From positions 2,185,816-2,249,815 of the forward strand of contig JASJOG010000032.1 of assembly GCA_030142905.1 (NCBI GenBank): a DNA stretch of 64,000 bases. Direction: 5' to 3'. The position numbers were made by a program, and so were the translations under genes. Below are positions 1 to 11,544 of this stretch, in pieces; the first letter of the stretch is position 1; every line of letters begins with the position of its first letter. The notes beneath the pieces were generated by a model. That model worked only from the letters and a program-made list of their open reading frames with translations, was not told the DNA's origin and made no database searches. The DNA comes from Heliopora coerulea (Eukaryota; Cnidaria; Anthozoa; Scleralcyonacea; Helioporidae).

Positions 1-165
1 GCTCATTCTTAATGCATGAAATATGTGGTAAGATATCCTGCTTTTGCATGTTTTTAATTTTTCTGTCAAATATTTCACATTCCTGTGAAGTAAAAGACTT
101 TGACTGATCCTTTTTTGCTTCTGGCTTCTTTGTTGACTGTTTTGATGCTGTTTACTCTGCTTCTG

Positions 166-255
166 CAATTATTGCTTCTGCAATTATTGCTTCTGCAATT
201 ATTGCTTCTGCAATTATTGCTTCTGCAATTATTGCTTCTGCAATTATTGCTTCTG
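166..255. repeat. 15-bp tandem repeat, 6 copies
   Basis: Six exact head-to-tail copies of CAATTATTGCTTCTG. They lie just beyond the 3' end of the integrase relic on the minus strand. All three frames through the array are partly open, so ORFs here reflect the repeat and not a gene. Confidence 0.95.
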
Positions 256-271
256 TCTTCTTTGCTTCTCT

Positions 272-1940
272 TCAATTACATTCTGTCTGTACTTGTACAT
301 CTGGCTGCTGTGCATTAATAGATGAAGTTGCTTGTTGTGGGATCTCTACATTGTCTTCCTGTTTGTATGGTTTCAAGTTTTTTATTGACTGCTGTCTCAC
401 TATCTTTTTTGTTGAAGGATTGAGCAACTTGTAGACTCCCCTATCAGCATTCACCTCTATAATTTCATATGGACCAATCTATTGATCTTCTAGTGTGTGC
501 CCTTTCTTTGTTTTCTGCAGCATGTTATGAACCAAGACAGCTTCTCCAACTTTGAATTGGCACACCGGTTGACCCTTCTTTTTTTGGTATTGTGCTTTTT
601 GCTTTTCTTGGGCTTTTTTAATATTGGAATCAACTATAGGAAATATGGTATCCTTCATCTGTGACATCTGCTCAACATGTTCTCTGATGACTACTTCATT
701 ACTTAAATCTTCCATCAGCTGTGCAATGTCATCTAAATCAATGAGGTTTGTTTCACTTTTTTCCACTTCAAAAGGGAATCTTGGATTTCTTCCAAACATT
801 AAATAAAAGGGACTATATTTAGTTGAGGTCGACTGATTTGTATTGATTGCAAAGAGTGCCCCTTCCACATATTCATCCCATCTGCGATCTTTACCATCCA
901 TTACTTTTTTGAGTGTTCTTCAAAGAAAAAAAAAATAGTTATGAAGATTGGTTAATAACAATATGAATTGTTTAAAGCAAATTTATGATGTAATGTAATA
1001 ATTTTTCAATTACCTTTTTAAAGTCTGGTTAGTCCTTTCATCTAGACCATTTGACTGGGGGTGGTATGCAGAAGTAATATGGTGTTTGATTTTAAAAAGA
1101 GAGAATAATGCCTCATTTACCTAAAAAACAAAATTATATTATGAAGTAATTAATTTGGTCAAGTTTGTGGTTATTGTAAAAATTAGACAAATAGTAGCCT
1201 ACCTGGTTCACAAATTCCCATCCTTGGTCTGAAATAATATGTGCTGGAGATCCGTGTCTACAAAAAGTGGAGTATAGACCCTTTGCCACACTGGTTGCAC
1301 TTTTATCTGGTAATGGAATTGCCTCAACATACTTTGTTCCCCTTTTTTGAAGTTGTATGAGCATCAATCAGGTCAATACCAATCAGGTACCATACGTGAG
1401 GAACTACTTTAACTGGATGAAGAACATCATAAGTATTTTTTTCTGCTGCACTATGCTGACATCGATCACACTCCTTTATCTATGAAAATATGAAAGATTT
1501 GTATTATTGTTGTTGTTGTTGTTGTTGTCACAATTATTATGTGTATTTTATTTACCATTTCAACTGTGTCTTTGTAATAATCTGGCCAGTAATAGCGTTC
1601 CCGTATCTTCTTGATGGTGTTGTCTTCCACGGTGTCCTGCGTAAGTTCCCAAGTGACATTCGTCGAAAACTGTTGACTTCTGATCTTCAAGTATGACCAA
1701 GCATTTATTAACTTCACCATCTTTCATTTTATCAAGGTAGAACAGTGAGTCTGATTTTGCCTCATACTTGAACTTTTTTGCAAATTTACACAAAACTAGT
1801 TTTTCTTGTTTGGTAAAACTCTCAGGATATGCGCCATGTTTTACATATTCAACTAGATTTTGATATTTTATCAGATCCATTGAGATACAAATTTGTTTTC
1901 TGCTAAATTTTAATGCATTTAAGTTTTTTTTACCCGCCAA
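272..1940 (-). pseudogene. Integrase gene relic, gypsy/KRBA2-like, with introns
   Basis: Read on the minus strand this gives a retroviral-type integrase in order. An H2C2 zinc-binding part (HLGTYAGHRG near 1650, ECDRCQ near 1470) comes first. The rve core follows, with IGIDLI near 1370 and ISDQGWEF near 1215, then SAYHPQSNGLDERTNQ near 1050 and a C-terminal part (KYSPFYLMFGRNPRFP near 800). The coding parts are joined by three GT-AG introns at about 1480-1555, 1121-1202 and 918-1013, each under 100 nt. This suggests a host-resident gene like KRBA2 or GIN1 and not a fresh LTR element; no LTRs were seen. It is broken by one-base shifts near 1640 and 1345 and an in-frame TAG near 478. The tail runs to about 272. 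Integrase identity is firm; the KRBA2/GIN1 likeness is recalled family knowledge. Confidence 0.7.
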
Positions 1941-2799
1941 ATTTGCATTCTATTTCCACTTGCAAACCTATAGCACAGAATAGATAATAATAATAATGTT
2001 GATTATCCATTCTGTGCCTATGGGGAAAACCATAGGGGAAAGCCCAGATTGCTTTCCAGTCCTCTAGTGTGCTGGGGAAATCCATATCACTAGGGTTTTG
2101 TGAATGTAGGGTAGTCAGGTAGGGATACTCATAACATGGCAGCCATATTGGCAGGGGGTACCCATATCACTAGTGATCTGGGTACAGGGATACACAAAAC
2201 ACGGGGATACCCAAATCACTGTGACACCGCTATTACCTCATCTCCAAAAGATCCTACCCTGAAAGAATATGAATATTCAGTGGTCTACAAATTTACATGG
2301 CCTGGTTGTCAAGCCTGCTGTATTGCTATAAGCCTCTACACATATTAAAGAATATGCAAAAAGCACTGCTTCGAAAACACAACCACATTAACACTTGCAA
2401 ACACTTTTTATATTTTCAATCCTTGTTAAATCTACCATCCAGTATAAATGATCTTAACAAATCTACAATTATCTAAATTTTTAACAACTGTCAAATATGA
2501 GACATTATCTATCCACTGACTAAAGCCTCCAAAGAACTTATAATGTTCTGTTAATAACTTGCTTGGTGTCACTAGTTTTTTCTTGTATATATATTAGACC
2601 ACTCGGCAGTCATCATTCCTGATGATGACTGCAAGGTAGTTGAAACGTCAAAAATAAAAATGTTTTCACTATTCAGAGTTTCCATTGTTTTCTATGTTGA
2701 TAGACTGTAAAACGATTCTTGAGGTGGTGTACATCTTTGCCATGCAATCCATATAATTTAGACACCTTTTTGTAACAGCAGCGGTGTCTTGTCATAGTT
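1941..2799. other. No gene seen; repeat-like DNA
   Basis: No convincing coding region. It holds a short inverted pair around 1972-2030 (tagcacagaata / attctgtgccta) and an 11-bp perfect hairpin at 2606-2616 / 2622-2632. The latter is followed by GTTGAAACGTC, a tail often seen at the ends of dispersed animal repeats. Confidence 0.5.
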
Positions 2800-4290
2800 G
2801 ATGTGCTTTTTTAGATGGAAAACTTGTCAGCGCCATTCTTTTAAAAGTATGACAGGAGGTTGTCCAGTGATGCATTCATAAATTGTGAAGAGTCAAAATC
2901 CAGACTGCTGATACAGAAATAAATGTACTTTAATATGTTGTTTGAGATAGTTAATTTTCAAATTCTTCAGTTTTCCAATACCTTGCATGATTAAGTGAGA
3001 GTTGTAGCCATGCAGATTATGCAGGATCACAATGATCTTGACCCTGATCACCCTATTAAGATATTATTTGCATACTTAGAGTAGATGAAAGGTTAAGATT
3101 GTTTTCCAGAGATTATCATAACCAAGAATATGTGCAGTAGTCAAAGTAGCCAACAGCTTTCAAGTTAATCACCATATCTGATCGGCTTCAAGTTCAAATT
3201 CACAGATATGACAATGGGTGTTACCTCAAAATAATTGCTGTTCTTTGTTCCCTATTCACATGGGCTCAATCAGTTCTAGTTTCTCTTGAATACATTGTTG
3301 TTCTTTTTCCAGACATTCCAGAAACTTGTCAAGTGTCTTCCCATTGATAAACCACTGGAAGTTTATAGTAGTGATCTAATTCTGAAAGGATCACACATAA
3401 AAAGCTGGAGAGTTGATGTTAGTGGTTATACTTTCAAAATCTGTATAAATGACTAACAGTGGTGATATGATATGTTCTTTATTTGCTCTCAAGCTATTCT
3501 ACTCAGAAAAACTTTCTGAGTACCTGATGGGAATTGAACCTGTAATCTTCTGATCACCGGTGAGATGCTCTAACCATTGAGCTGCATGGACTCAGATGGT
3601 GAGTGAAGGTTACATTTATGTACTTTACCTACCACATTTAATAACATCATCAATTAGTACTAAAATAAATAGAAGGTTATGGGTTGGATTCCCATCAGGG
3701 AATCAGAAAGTTTTTTTTTTTTTGAGTAGAATACCTTGAAGGCATACAAAGAACATCATATAACTACCAAGCTACTACACTTAATAAAAGTGTGGTATTG
3801 TATTTGTTTTGGAATTCAGTGCATTGTGGGCCATGTTGACAGCAGTGAGGTTCATGATCTCAAAGAAGGTTTTTGCAGATAAATCCATGAAGGTAATATG
3901 GACATTAAAACATTCTGGCCATAGATTAATTTATTTGAATCTTTGAGGCAGTAGTGTTTTGATGAATATGGCAGCAAATTAACATGCATGTCAAAGTGTT
4001 CTTTTGTGATGTAGATGGGAGAGAGCACCATTTCAAAACCAAACACGTTAATCAAAATATTGTTTAGTGGTTCAAAGTTGCCATCCTTGTCAATTGTTAC
4101 AGGAAAGTCAATGACATCAAAATTAGATAGTGGGAAATTCTTTTTAGATTGGGCTTCTTAGGTGAAGTAATGTACCTGGAGCCTGTGAGTAGAGTATAGC
4201 TATCCATGTTTAAAATGAGATGGAGTGTTTCCTCTAATATCCAGCTACCAAGCAATTCAGACTTTGCTTGTCTTACCATCATTGAGGTTT
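2800..4290 (-). pseudogene. Relic of a third Polinton-type DNA polymerase B (N-terminal half)
   Basis: Scattered minus-strand pieces in all frames match, in order, the N-terminal and exonuclease part of Polinton PolB. An N-terminal segment (ILEETLHLILNMDSY) lies near 4230. A piece reading INVFGFEM near 4050 and one reading HVNLLPYSSKHYCLKD near 3970 follow. A cysteine motif CHICEFEL lies near 3210, the Exo II-like VILHNLHGYNSHLIM near 3040, and SSLDFDSSQFMNASLDNLL near 2890. The inner Polinton's PolB has the same order of motifs (HVNILLITN..KHYCLIKNMS, then VIFHNLQNYDSHLFI), which supports the call. Many frameshifts and stops; the polymerase domain is missing. A palindromic insertion at 3465-3765 splits it. 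Confidence 0.6.
3465..3765. mobile_element. Palindromic MITE-like insertion with tRNA-like core
   Basis: The two ends are imperfect inverted copies: attctactca + aaactttctga + cctgatgggaat on the left, and the reverse complement on the right. The left arm, on the minus strand, resembles a tRNA, with an A-box-like stretch near 3580 and a B-box-like GGTTCAATTCC near 3535, as in tRNA-derived SINEs. It sits inside the PolB relic. No protein. Exact borders uncertain. Confidence 0.4.
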
Positions 4291-4573
4291 GAGTTCATGA
4301 CTATTTACTGTTGTCGTACAGATACTACATAAGTGAGGTTTGACAGTCAAATCTTTCCTATTGGGTTTGGGATTAACAAATCAAACTTTCACACTAATAA
4401 ACCACTTCAGAGCCGAGTTTTCCTTTCACTCTTTTGACAAACGGTTGATGACTGGTTTGATTTTGCCATATAGAAACTGTGTTACATCATGTTCTGAGTT
4501 TGATCTTTTTAAGGTAAGCCTCAAAGGTAGAGGTTGACTGACAAGGGTGCTCATTATCTGCCTGAGGCTTTTT

Positions 4574-5913
4574 AAAGGGGCACTCCACTCGAAATACAAG
4601 TTGGGTTCATATGAAAAATCTTACCAACATTAGGCTATCAGGAAAATTTCTCTGGCTAATTTAATTTAGTTAAGGAGATATTGCATGCTGAAGTTTTAAA
4701 TCTTGCCAAATTTGTGACGCCATGTTGTCTTTCCCGTGCAGACACATATTGTCAGCAAAGTATCAAATATGACGTCAGCGAGTGCTTCTTGCTCGATTAC
4801 CAATGTTGTTTTGAAGTAAATTACAAATGAGAGTTGTCAGAGAGAGTTCTGAGGAAGGTTGTTCTAGTTCAAGCTGTAGACGACTTCCTCGAAGATAACC
4901 TTAACCTGGATGGTGTTCAAGGTTATCAATTTCAACCTAGATGAAATTCATACACGGGAGAATCGAGTGAATCTGATTACGGCAATGTGGATGAGTCAGT
5001 TAACGCTGAACAAAGTTCTGTCACTTGACTGGAGAAGTTGGACTGATAAGTTTTAATTGAATTTCTCGTTACTTTTTTTAAGTAATGGTATTCTATAAGG
5101 AAGACATGACTTCTGTAAACTTTTCTTGCCGATACCACCAGAGTATTTTGAACCAGTTTGTTTATATTGAAACCAAACAGCATGAAAATCAGGATTATCT
5201 GTTGACTTCATACACTTCCTCATTCTTATCTACACCAATTGAATTTCCTGACAGCAAATACATTCCTCTTCTCTGTCCATTATTTGTCAGTTTTTGCATG
5301 TACACCAGAAAATGAAAGGAGCTTTTGAGTGGCTATGGGAATGTTTGGAATCCCGCTGATACTGGTTCAAAATATTCTAGTGGTATCAGCAAGAAATGTT
5401 TACAGAAGTCATGTCTTCCTTATACAATACCATTACATAAAAAAAAAAATAACGAGAAATTCAATTAAAACTTACCAGTCAAAGTTATACAGTCGAGTGA
5501 CAGAACTTGTTTCAGTATTGACTGACTTATCCACATTGCTATAATCAGATTCACTTGATTCTCCAGTGTATGAATTTCGTCTAGGTTGAAATTGAGGAGT
5601 TTGAATGGCTTGAACTAGAACAACCTTCCTCAGAAGAACTCTCTCCAACAATGCTCATTTCTAATTTACTTCAAAACAACAATGGTAATCAAGCAAGAAG
5701 CACTCACTGATGTCATATTTGGTACTCTGCTGACAATCTGCATCTGCATGGGAAAGACAACATGGCATTGCAAATTTGGCATAATTGTGAACTTTGGCAT
5801 ACAACATCTCCTTAACTAAATGAAATTAGCCAGACAAATTTTGCTGATAGCCTAATGTCGGTAAGATCTTTCATATGAACCCAACCTGTGTTTTGAGTGG
5901 AGTATCCTTTTTT
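4574..5913. mobile_element. 1.34-kb foldback element
   Basis: Nearly the whole element is one large inverted repeat. The arm 4574 to about 5155 matches the reverse complement of about 5358-5913, sharing for example the edge ACTCCACTC followed by GGTTGGGTTCATATGAA, and the internal GGAAGACATGACTTCTGTAAA. About 200 bp of unmatched spacer lies between the arms. The arms have drifted by scattered substitutions and small indels. No convincing protein; ORFs in it mirror one another. Probably a non-autonomous DNA transposon. Confidence 0.75.
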
Positions 5914-6214
5914 CAACTTGGTCACCAACTCTTGGTTTCTTTGCAATGGGAGTGTCACTGGATTTTTGTAAGTCTTCACTTCACAAATGATCGGACTTTC
6001 CAAAAGCATTCCATTATGGTAAAACTCCTTTAACCCTTAAGTGCCCAAGCTGGGTCCCCAAGGACCCGTAACAGATAATTTTTTATTATTTTTATATCAT
6101 TGTACTCAGTTTTGGTCATTTCCCTGGTATTCCTCAACAATTTGTCCATTTTATTTTTTTAAGTTACCAAAATGTATAACTAAATTGATATTGAAATATG
6201 TAATTATGTCTACA

Positions 6215-6220
6215 CAGGTG
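6215..6220. repeat. Target-site duplication CAGGTG, left copy (outer Polinton)
   Basis: Identical to 51429-51434 on the other side of the element. It marks one insertion event into the piggyBac sequence. Confidence 0.92.
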
Positions 6221-6565
6221 AGTAGTATAAGTTCAGGAGGAGATTATTCCAAAGACTTACCAATCAGGAGACAGGATTTTTTTGAATGGACCAATCAGGG
6301 AGCCGGATTCGGGATTACCGTCAGGGGGAGTGACTTAAGAATTTCCTATTAACGTTTAGACCAATCAGCGATTGGCATTCGTGAATACCTAATAAACCCT
6401 GTCCGGTTTTGGGGTGGGTTGGACTCAGTGCATGCGGACCTAACCTAGGGTCGTCTCGGGGGAGATTTTGGTAACCAACGGCCGTGCAAAACCCAAAACA
6501 CCCTCTCCTCTCCGACCACTCTTGCTGTTTCGACGAGAGATGATCAGGACAAGAGCAAAAAACGG

Positions 6566-6570
6566 AAAAA
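6566..6570 (-). terminator. Pol III terminator (T5) of the left tRNA-Lys
   Basis: A run of five T on the minus strand begins 2 nt after the tRNA 3' end. This is the usual Pol III stop signal and suggests a transcribable gene. Confidence 0.7.
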
Positions 6571-6572
6571 TT

Positions 6573-6645
6573 GGCTTGATGCGGGGTTCGAACCCACAAC
6601 CGTTCGATTAAAAGTCGAACGCTGTACCGACTGAGCTAATCAAGC
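6573..6645 (-). tRNA. tRNA-Lys (UUU), left TIR copy
   Basis: A 73-nt cloverleaf. The acceptor arm GCTTGAT / ATCAAGC pairs fully, followed by T8 A9 and a D-arm GCTC..CAGC with one C-C mismatch. The anticodon arm is TTCGA-CTTTTAA-TCGAA with anticodon TTT, and the T-arm is GTGGG-TTCGAAC-CCCGC. The internal A and B boxes are intact. There is no intron and the 3' CCA is not fully encoded. The copy in the other repeat has the mismatch in the acceptor arm instead, so the two have drifted separately. It would read AAA/AAG lysine codons, which are frequent in this AT-rich element. Confidence 0.93.
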
Positions 6646-6912
6646 CATCTTGCCAACACGAGAGTAATAATAACAGGACTATCGGACCCCGTTTTGCCGT
6701 TGGTTTTATTATAGCGTCATTGTTTGACAAAAAAAATCGTGATTACAATCACGGTTTTGTTTGTGTGTGGTTTTTGACGCGGTGAGAAACGAGAACGACC
6801 CGGTAATAATAATAAAATGCTATACTGTGTGTGCGAGAGTATTCATATATGCTTTGCCGATTGAATCCGTCGATAGGAAATTGAACAGTCACTCTTACCT
6901 CTCGTGTTCTTT

Positions 6913-7626
6913 GGTGAGACAGCATACGACGCAAATCATGATTTGATTTTATTTTATTTTAACTTTGTTGTTGTTCTTGTCTTTGTTTCACATTTTGAAG
7001 CAATGTTATGTCGATGGTGCCAAATCTTCGTTTCTTGTTCTTGTTCTTTCTTTTGAATACTGTTCTTGATCTCAATTTGTGGAAGATTTCTGTGTCTTGG
7101 TTGTGTTGAAAGGGTTTGTCTTCGCTTCAAGAGAAGTGGTGGTGGTCGTTCTTTGTTTGCTAATGAAAACGGAGGGAAAACAAATGGAAATAAAAACGTC
7201 AATGTTTCTTTGACTGCGTTCGAAATAATATCGAAAGAATTGCCAAAGTTTTGTTAACAAAATGATGTGAAATGAGGTTTCGTACCTGTGGTTATTTGGA
7301 AAATATTGATGAATTTGTGACATCGATTATGTGTTTGTCGGGTTTTGATGACACGGTGCCTTTGGGGAGGATTTCTTTCGACAATTGTTCGGTTGTCTGC
7401 AAATAATTTGTGAAAATTTTTTTATAATATTGTCACGTTTGTGTTTATGAGTTTTTGGATGTGTTTTTGATTTGTTTTGTTGAGAATAAAAGTGAAAAAT
7501 ATGCTGCTTACCTTTCTTGTGCTTCGTCCTGTGATTGCCTCGTGCGTTTGTGTTGTGGTTTGATTGATGAATAAATTGGAATACGATTACTATCAACCAC
7601 GGTACTTGAGTTTTCAAGAGGTTTGA
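6913..7626 (-). other. Possible spliced minus-strand gene (low confidence)
   Basis: Three open segments on the minus strand stay in one frame when joined at canonical sites: up to 7512 (donor GTAAGC), 7396-7286 (acceptor TTTGCAG, donor GTACGA) and 7213-6954 (acceptor CGCAG, stop TAA). The implied introns are 115 and 72 nt. The first segment is hydrophobic (VPWLIVIVFQFI), like a signal peptide, but has no ATG. The product would be basic and low in complexity, with no known domain. Opposite-strand ORFs also exist, so coding status is open. Confidence 0.22.
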
Positions 7627-7818
7627 ATGAAAAGACGTTTCTATTCTTTATGCGATTCAAAATACCAAGAAATTGTATTTGTTTGTGACTTCAGATCAAA
7701 GAAGTGTTTTGAAACTCGTAAAATCGACAATGATAATTTGAAAGAAAAATTGTGGGTCCGACTTTTCGGTCACTCTTGTTACAGAATCACTTACTCATCT
7801 CGGACCCTGGTGTGGTGA
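7627..7818 (+). CDS. Small ORF of unknown function, 63 aa
   Basis: Begins with ATG (MKRRFYSLCDSKYQE) and contains four cysteines. No domain recognised, no signal peptide or membrane segment. It lies in the left accessory zone, ahead of the broken 7917-8739 gene and on the same strand. Could be chance. Confidence 0.3.
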   Translation: MKRRFYSLCDSKYQEIVFVCDFRSKKCFETRKIDNDNLKEKLWVRLFGHSCYRITYSSRTLVW

Positions 7819-7916
7819 AGGTTTGAACTGTTTGAGGAATTTTCAAGTTGGTTTGACACTTAGCACAACGCGTCTTGTCTCCGAAGAGACATTTGATGTT
7901 TCAATAATTTGTATAT

Positions 7917-8739
7917 ATGGAATCTGGAAAAGAAGTGTTTGTGCCTAAACGGTTGACGAGCGGTGTCGTCGAATTGGTGGATTGTGCTTGTGTGAAATCT
8001 TTTGAAATTCTTTGCGAGGATTATTTGAATATTATGCTTTGGCCAATGTGATTGGGAAACATGTTATTTCCAGTTATCAGGATAAAGTGCTTGTGCGTGA
8101 TTTTGATTTCAATTTGTTTACTGAACATTATAACGATTTTTTTGAATATTTGGGTTATGTTAATAATGGCTTGATGGGTGATTATGTTTGTAAAATATGT
8201 AAAGTGAATTATATTCTTCCCAAAAGCGATGTGATGCTTTTGTCGTTTGACATTATGAAAACTTTTTATCAAAGAGTCAGATGAAAATGCATCTTTACAG
8301 ATATGTTGTTGTTCAGGGGGATTGTGCGAAGGGTTTGAAACGATTGTGTACCGAAAGTATGGATATTGACGGCGATATGCATTATTTTTGCAAAGATTAT
8401 GTTCGTTCGATTTGGGGGCGTCATACGATAATGGAATTGAAAGTTTCACATGGCTTTGATGAAATTGCCGATGGAGTTGTTGGCGAAGTTAAATTTGCCG
8501 TGACGTTTTTGGGTGTTGGAAGTCTTAATAAAAATAATAAGTGTCCAGTTGAAGCAATAGCAAATTCCATTTTGGTTTCTCGACATAAGATCGTGGAAAG
8601 GGATGGCTTCAAAGATATTGATGATTTTGAAACGTATTGTAATTTTTCTGACAACATATTCGTGGAAACATCTGAGGAAGAATTGGAAGAGGAAGAATCA
8701 GAAGACGATGAAATGAGAAAAGAAGAATGTGGTCATTAG
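7917..8739 (+). pseudogene. Accessory protein, paralogue of the 43802-44653 gene; two frameshifts
   Basis: Starts MESGKEVFVPKRL at 7917 and passes through all three frames, with shifts near 8018 and 8275, to a glutamate-rich acidic tail (EELEEEESEDDE). If whole it would be about 274 aa, close to the 284 aa of the minus-strand gene at 43802-44653. Shared features in order: a YVCKICKVNY / YIVCDMCLMY cysteine stretch, then a LYRYVVVQGDC / RYFYLVKCGNG stretch, then VKFAVTFLGVGS / LTSNFFLGKICF. The two copies lie at opposite ends of the outer Polinton in mirrored orientation. Function unknown. Confidence 0.5.
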
Positions 8740-9294
8740 GTCTGCCTTTTTGTCAAATCATAGCAAAACACTATATGGAGACATCATTTGAAGAAAGTCA
8801 GCCAAGTGTTTTGTCGTTCTAATCATGTTTGGCGAAATTGGCAGACCGACTATCGAACTAGATATGAGTCTGGGATTATAATGCGAAGTGTTTGAAAAGA
8901 AACAATTCACCGCAAACCATCACCCTGTCGAAATGAACTGAGATGATGTATGAACTGAATCAAATTTGAAAAGAACTGACGTAGATCAGTAGAAAAAAAG
9001 ACTAGACTGCAACCCAATAATGGAGACACCGAAGCAAGGGATAATTGAACGAGAATGGGATTGTTGAACTTTTTGGAATGAACTGTCAACTAGTTGGATA
9101 TTTGTATGTGATATTTAGGTGTACTTACCTCTTTTGATGCTCCATGGCTTCTGAAGTGTCAAAATGTGATGTGTGATTTATATGTGATTTGATGTTGTGA
9201 GAATTTTGATTTTGATATATGAATAAATTGAATTTTTATTATAAATTTTCTTGTGTTTTCTTGTTTGTGAAAAATTTGGAAGAAATATACAATT
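8740..9294. other. No confident gene
   Basis: AT-rich spacer between two accessory genes. On the minus strand there is a strong splice-donor-like AGAG|GTAAGT near 9130 preceded by a short ATG segment, but no clear gene follows. Confidence 0.4.
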
Positions 9295-9702
9295 ATGGCT
9301 GAATTTTTTGGTGGATTTGAGTGGAATGTTCGTGAAATTGATGTGAAGCAAAATTGTCTTGAAGAAATTTTGAAATATTTGGAAAATCGCACCCTTAAAC
9401 ATTATTGAGTGTTGTTATTTCACGATGGTTCTGTCGAATGTGAAATCGTTGATGAAACCATTCCGAATTTGGTATATTATCATTTGATTGTCTGGTACCA
9501 AAAAAAAATCAACACAAGAAGGGGTAAAAAGAATTATTTCAGCAATCTTCCTTTCATGCAATTTGTCAGAAGAATATATTCAAAATGGGGTGAAATTATT
9601 TATCCGAAAGTTTTGGATTTTACTGATATTGTTGCTCGTTTGGTGTCTCTTATAAATTTGAATCATGTTTTGATAAAACAGAAGTCGCATTTTCCTGTTT
9701 AA
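9295..9702 (+). pseudogene. Accessory protein with one in-frame stop; possible paralogue of 44655-44999
   Basis: Begins MAEFFGGFEWNVREIDVK at 9295. TGA at 9406-9408 interrupts an otherwise continuous frame of about 135 codons. The segment around the stop (LENRTLKHY, then VLLFHDGSVECEI) resembles KLKNIKQILFYDGRYAYENI in the 44655-44999 protein, and both then have a YY-rich stretch and an acidic/aromatic tail. In both zones it neighbours the other paralogue family. Unknown function; paralogy is weak by eye. Confidence 0.45.
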
Positions 9703-9708
9703 TGTTGT

Positions 9709-10568
9709 TTATTTCTTTTCTTTACAGTTTCGATTATGGTTGGTTATAGCGGTTATTCTGCTTTTGATGGCGTTATAATGTAATTCTAATCTACTGAGTT
9801 TCAAAAAAACTCTTACAAATTTTGATTCGTTTGCTGAGCTTAAAGACATATACATGGGTAATCTATTTACGGTTAGATGATTCAGACACAAATTTGCACA
9901 GGTGTGAAATGAAACTATTTGAGATTGAGATAGCAGTGCGAAATACATGAAGTTTTCTGCAGTTAAAATATAATCACAAAAAATTAAAGTGGTTTTGTAA
10001 CCTTCACAGACCACATATTGCATATTTCTTACATTTTGAATTTGTAAAATCGTTGAGTTGGTTTTTACATGAATGGAATTGTCCATGATATAATAAAATA
10101 TCAGATTGGTTGGAACTCGTATGGAAACTTCTTTTAAAATGGTTAAAAAGTTAAATTTTTGGTTGTTGAATTCTATATATGATAATCGCGATAGTCTTTT
10201 CATGATCAATTGGTTTTTGCAGCATTCTTCTGGTTCATTTCTTTTTCTTGATTCATGTTTTGATTGATCTGATTGAGTTGTTGTAAATGTTCCGATGTCT
10301 GCAAGAATGCTTGGACTTGGAGGTCCTGAAGATTGAGTGGATGACAAAATGGGAAGGGTTGTTGTTGAAATGTCGGTTGATAAATCGATGTTGGGATGAC
10401 CACTGGTTGTCGTTTCGTTGTTGGTTGATCCATGTTTTCCTGGTCTGTTGTCAGGACTAATGACCTTTTGCCATAGATATGAGACATATCTCTCGATGTC
10501 CAGATTGGATTGATTTTATTCGGTTGAGTCGATGATGCTTCTGATGTTTCGCTCCAATTGTGACTCAT
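9709..10568 (-). pseudogene. Q-rich accessory protein, frameshifted
   Basis: Starts MSHNWSETSEASSTQ at 10568. It has a glutamine/proline-rich linker (QPTFQQQPFPFCHPLN), then a frame change near 10210-10340 into a more structured C-terminal half of about 150 residues ending NRNCKEKK. No known domain. Just downstream, on the same strand, of the 10780-11283 gene, and possibly once continuous with it: the frame after that gene's TGA stays open to a GTAAGG near 10684. Confidence 0.4.
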
Positions 10569-10779
10569 CAACACCGAAAGGATTGTTGAATTCCATTTGT
10601 CAAGTAAATTGTCGTTGTTTTCTTTGTCAGAATCGATGGAGGTTTTGCAATTCAAACAAAAATTCAGGAAAATAATTCCTTACTGTTATGTTCTGTCTCT
10701 TTGCTAGAGATAATGATTCGTCGCATGTTGTGAATACGTTTATAATTGGGTTGTCATCGCATAATGTCACTGCTGTTAG

Positions 10780-11283
10780 TCATTGGCCAATCATGTTGTG
10801 CAATTGTTTGTCGGGTGAAAGTGAAAGCATGAATAGTAAACATTGTAATTGGAGTGGAATGGTCATGTGAAAATGAAGCTGGAAGTAAATACGTTCGGAC
10901 AAGTAATTTTTTTCGTAAGACACAATCAATAGCAAAGCGATAGAAAGTTTGGATCTTCCCAAATACGATAAGGATTTTGTTTCCGGAATTTTTTTGGTTG
11001 TGATGACAGGATACCATTTGATGGCTTGTTTGAGTTGTTTTTGAGGTTGGAATGTCAGGAATTGTCCGGCCAATCCAGAAAGATATCGGGTTCCTGCTCC
11101 AGCAAACATGTAGACGTTGACTTGCATGTCGTTGGGGTTTTCATATTCAGTGATGGTTTTCGATCTTTTGTACCATGATTGTTGAATGAATGTGGAAAAT
11201 TCTTGAAATTTCTCATTCTTTATCGAATTTGAAAAATCATGTGAATCCAATACTTTGTGCAATTTACAACAAACTTTTGGCAT
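10780..11283 (-). CDS. Unknown protein, 167 aa, ending at a possibly premature TGA
   Basis: ATG start (MPKVCCKLHKVLDSHDF). Contains the glycine segment FAGAGTRYLSGLAGQFL and a hydrophobic C-terminal half (LSIALLLIVSYEKNYL). Beyond the TGA the same frame continues for about 30 codons (LTAVTLCDDNPIINV), so the gene may be truncated. No family recognised. Confidence 0.4.
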   Translation of the reverse strand: MPKVCCKLHKVLDSHDFSNSIKNEKFQEFSTFIQQSWYKRSKTITEYENPNDMQVNVYMFAGAGTRYLSGLAGQFLTFQPQKQLKQAIKWYPVITTKKIPETKSLSYLGRSKLSIALLLIVSYEKNYLSERIYFQLHFHMTIPLQLQCLLFMLSLSPDKQLHNMIGQ

Positions 11284-11544
11284 ATTTTTTTTTGGAATTT
11301 AATTTCTGTGATCATTTTTGAACTTTTTTATGACACTTTATTCTTTCTTTTGTTTGTTCAAAACAAACAAAATTTTGATTTTGCATGTCCTTGAGTTTTT
11401 GCATAAATTTGTTTTCATTTGAATGATCATTATGCAGTGCTTGTGGTTTGTGTATAAATTGACTGTTTTTTTGTTTGATTGTCAAATCTTGTTGACGGTG
11501 TTTGAAGTTTTTGCATTTCGCATTTTGCAGATTGAACTCACGTG

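Larger units (their letters stand above)
6221..6912. repeat. Left terminal inverted repeat of the outer Polinton
   Basis: About 692 bp matching the reverse complement of 50749-51428, with few substitutions and some small indels (for example a tandem GTGT difference near 6765). It contains a tRNA-Lys gene. Similarity ends abruptly after GTGTTCTTT. Confidence 0.92.

Noticed and set aside
75..318. Overlapping ORFs across the 15-bp repeat array.
   Set aside because: The repeat is free of stops in several frames; no gene features.
2606..2655. Hammerhead ribozyme-like CTGATGA..GAAAC near a repeat end.
   Set aside because: The required stems are weak and overlap a simple 11-bp hairpin. The motif is a common tail of dispersed repeats, so I cannot support a ribozyme.
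6041..6352. Plus-strand ORF crossing from piggyBac into the left TIR.
   Set aside because: It spans an insertion junction and has no homologue in the other TIR's context.
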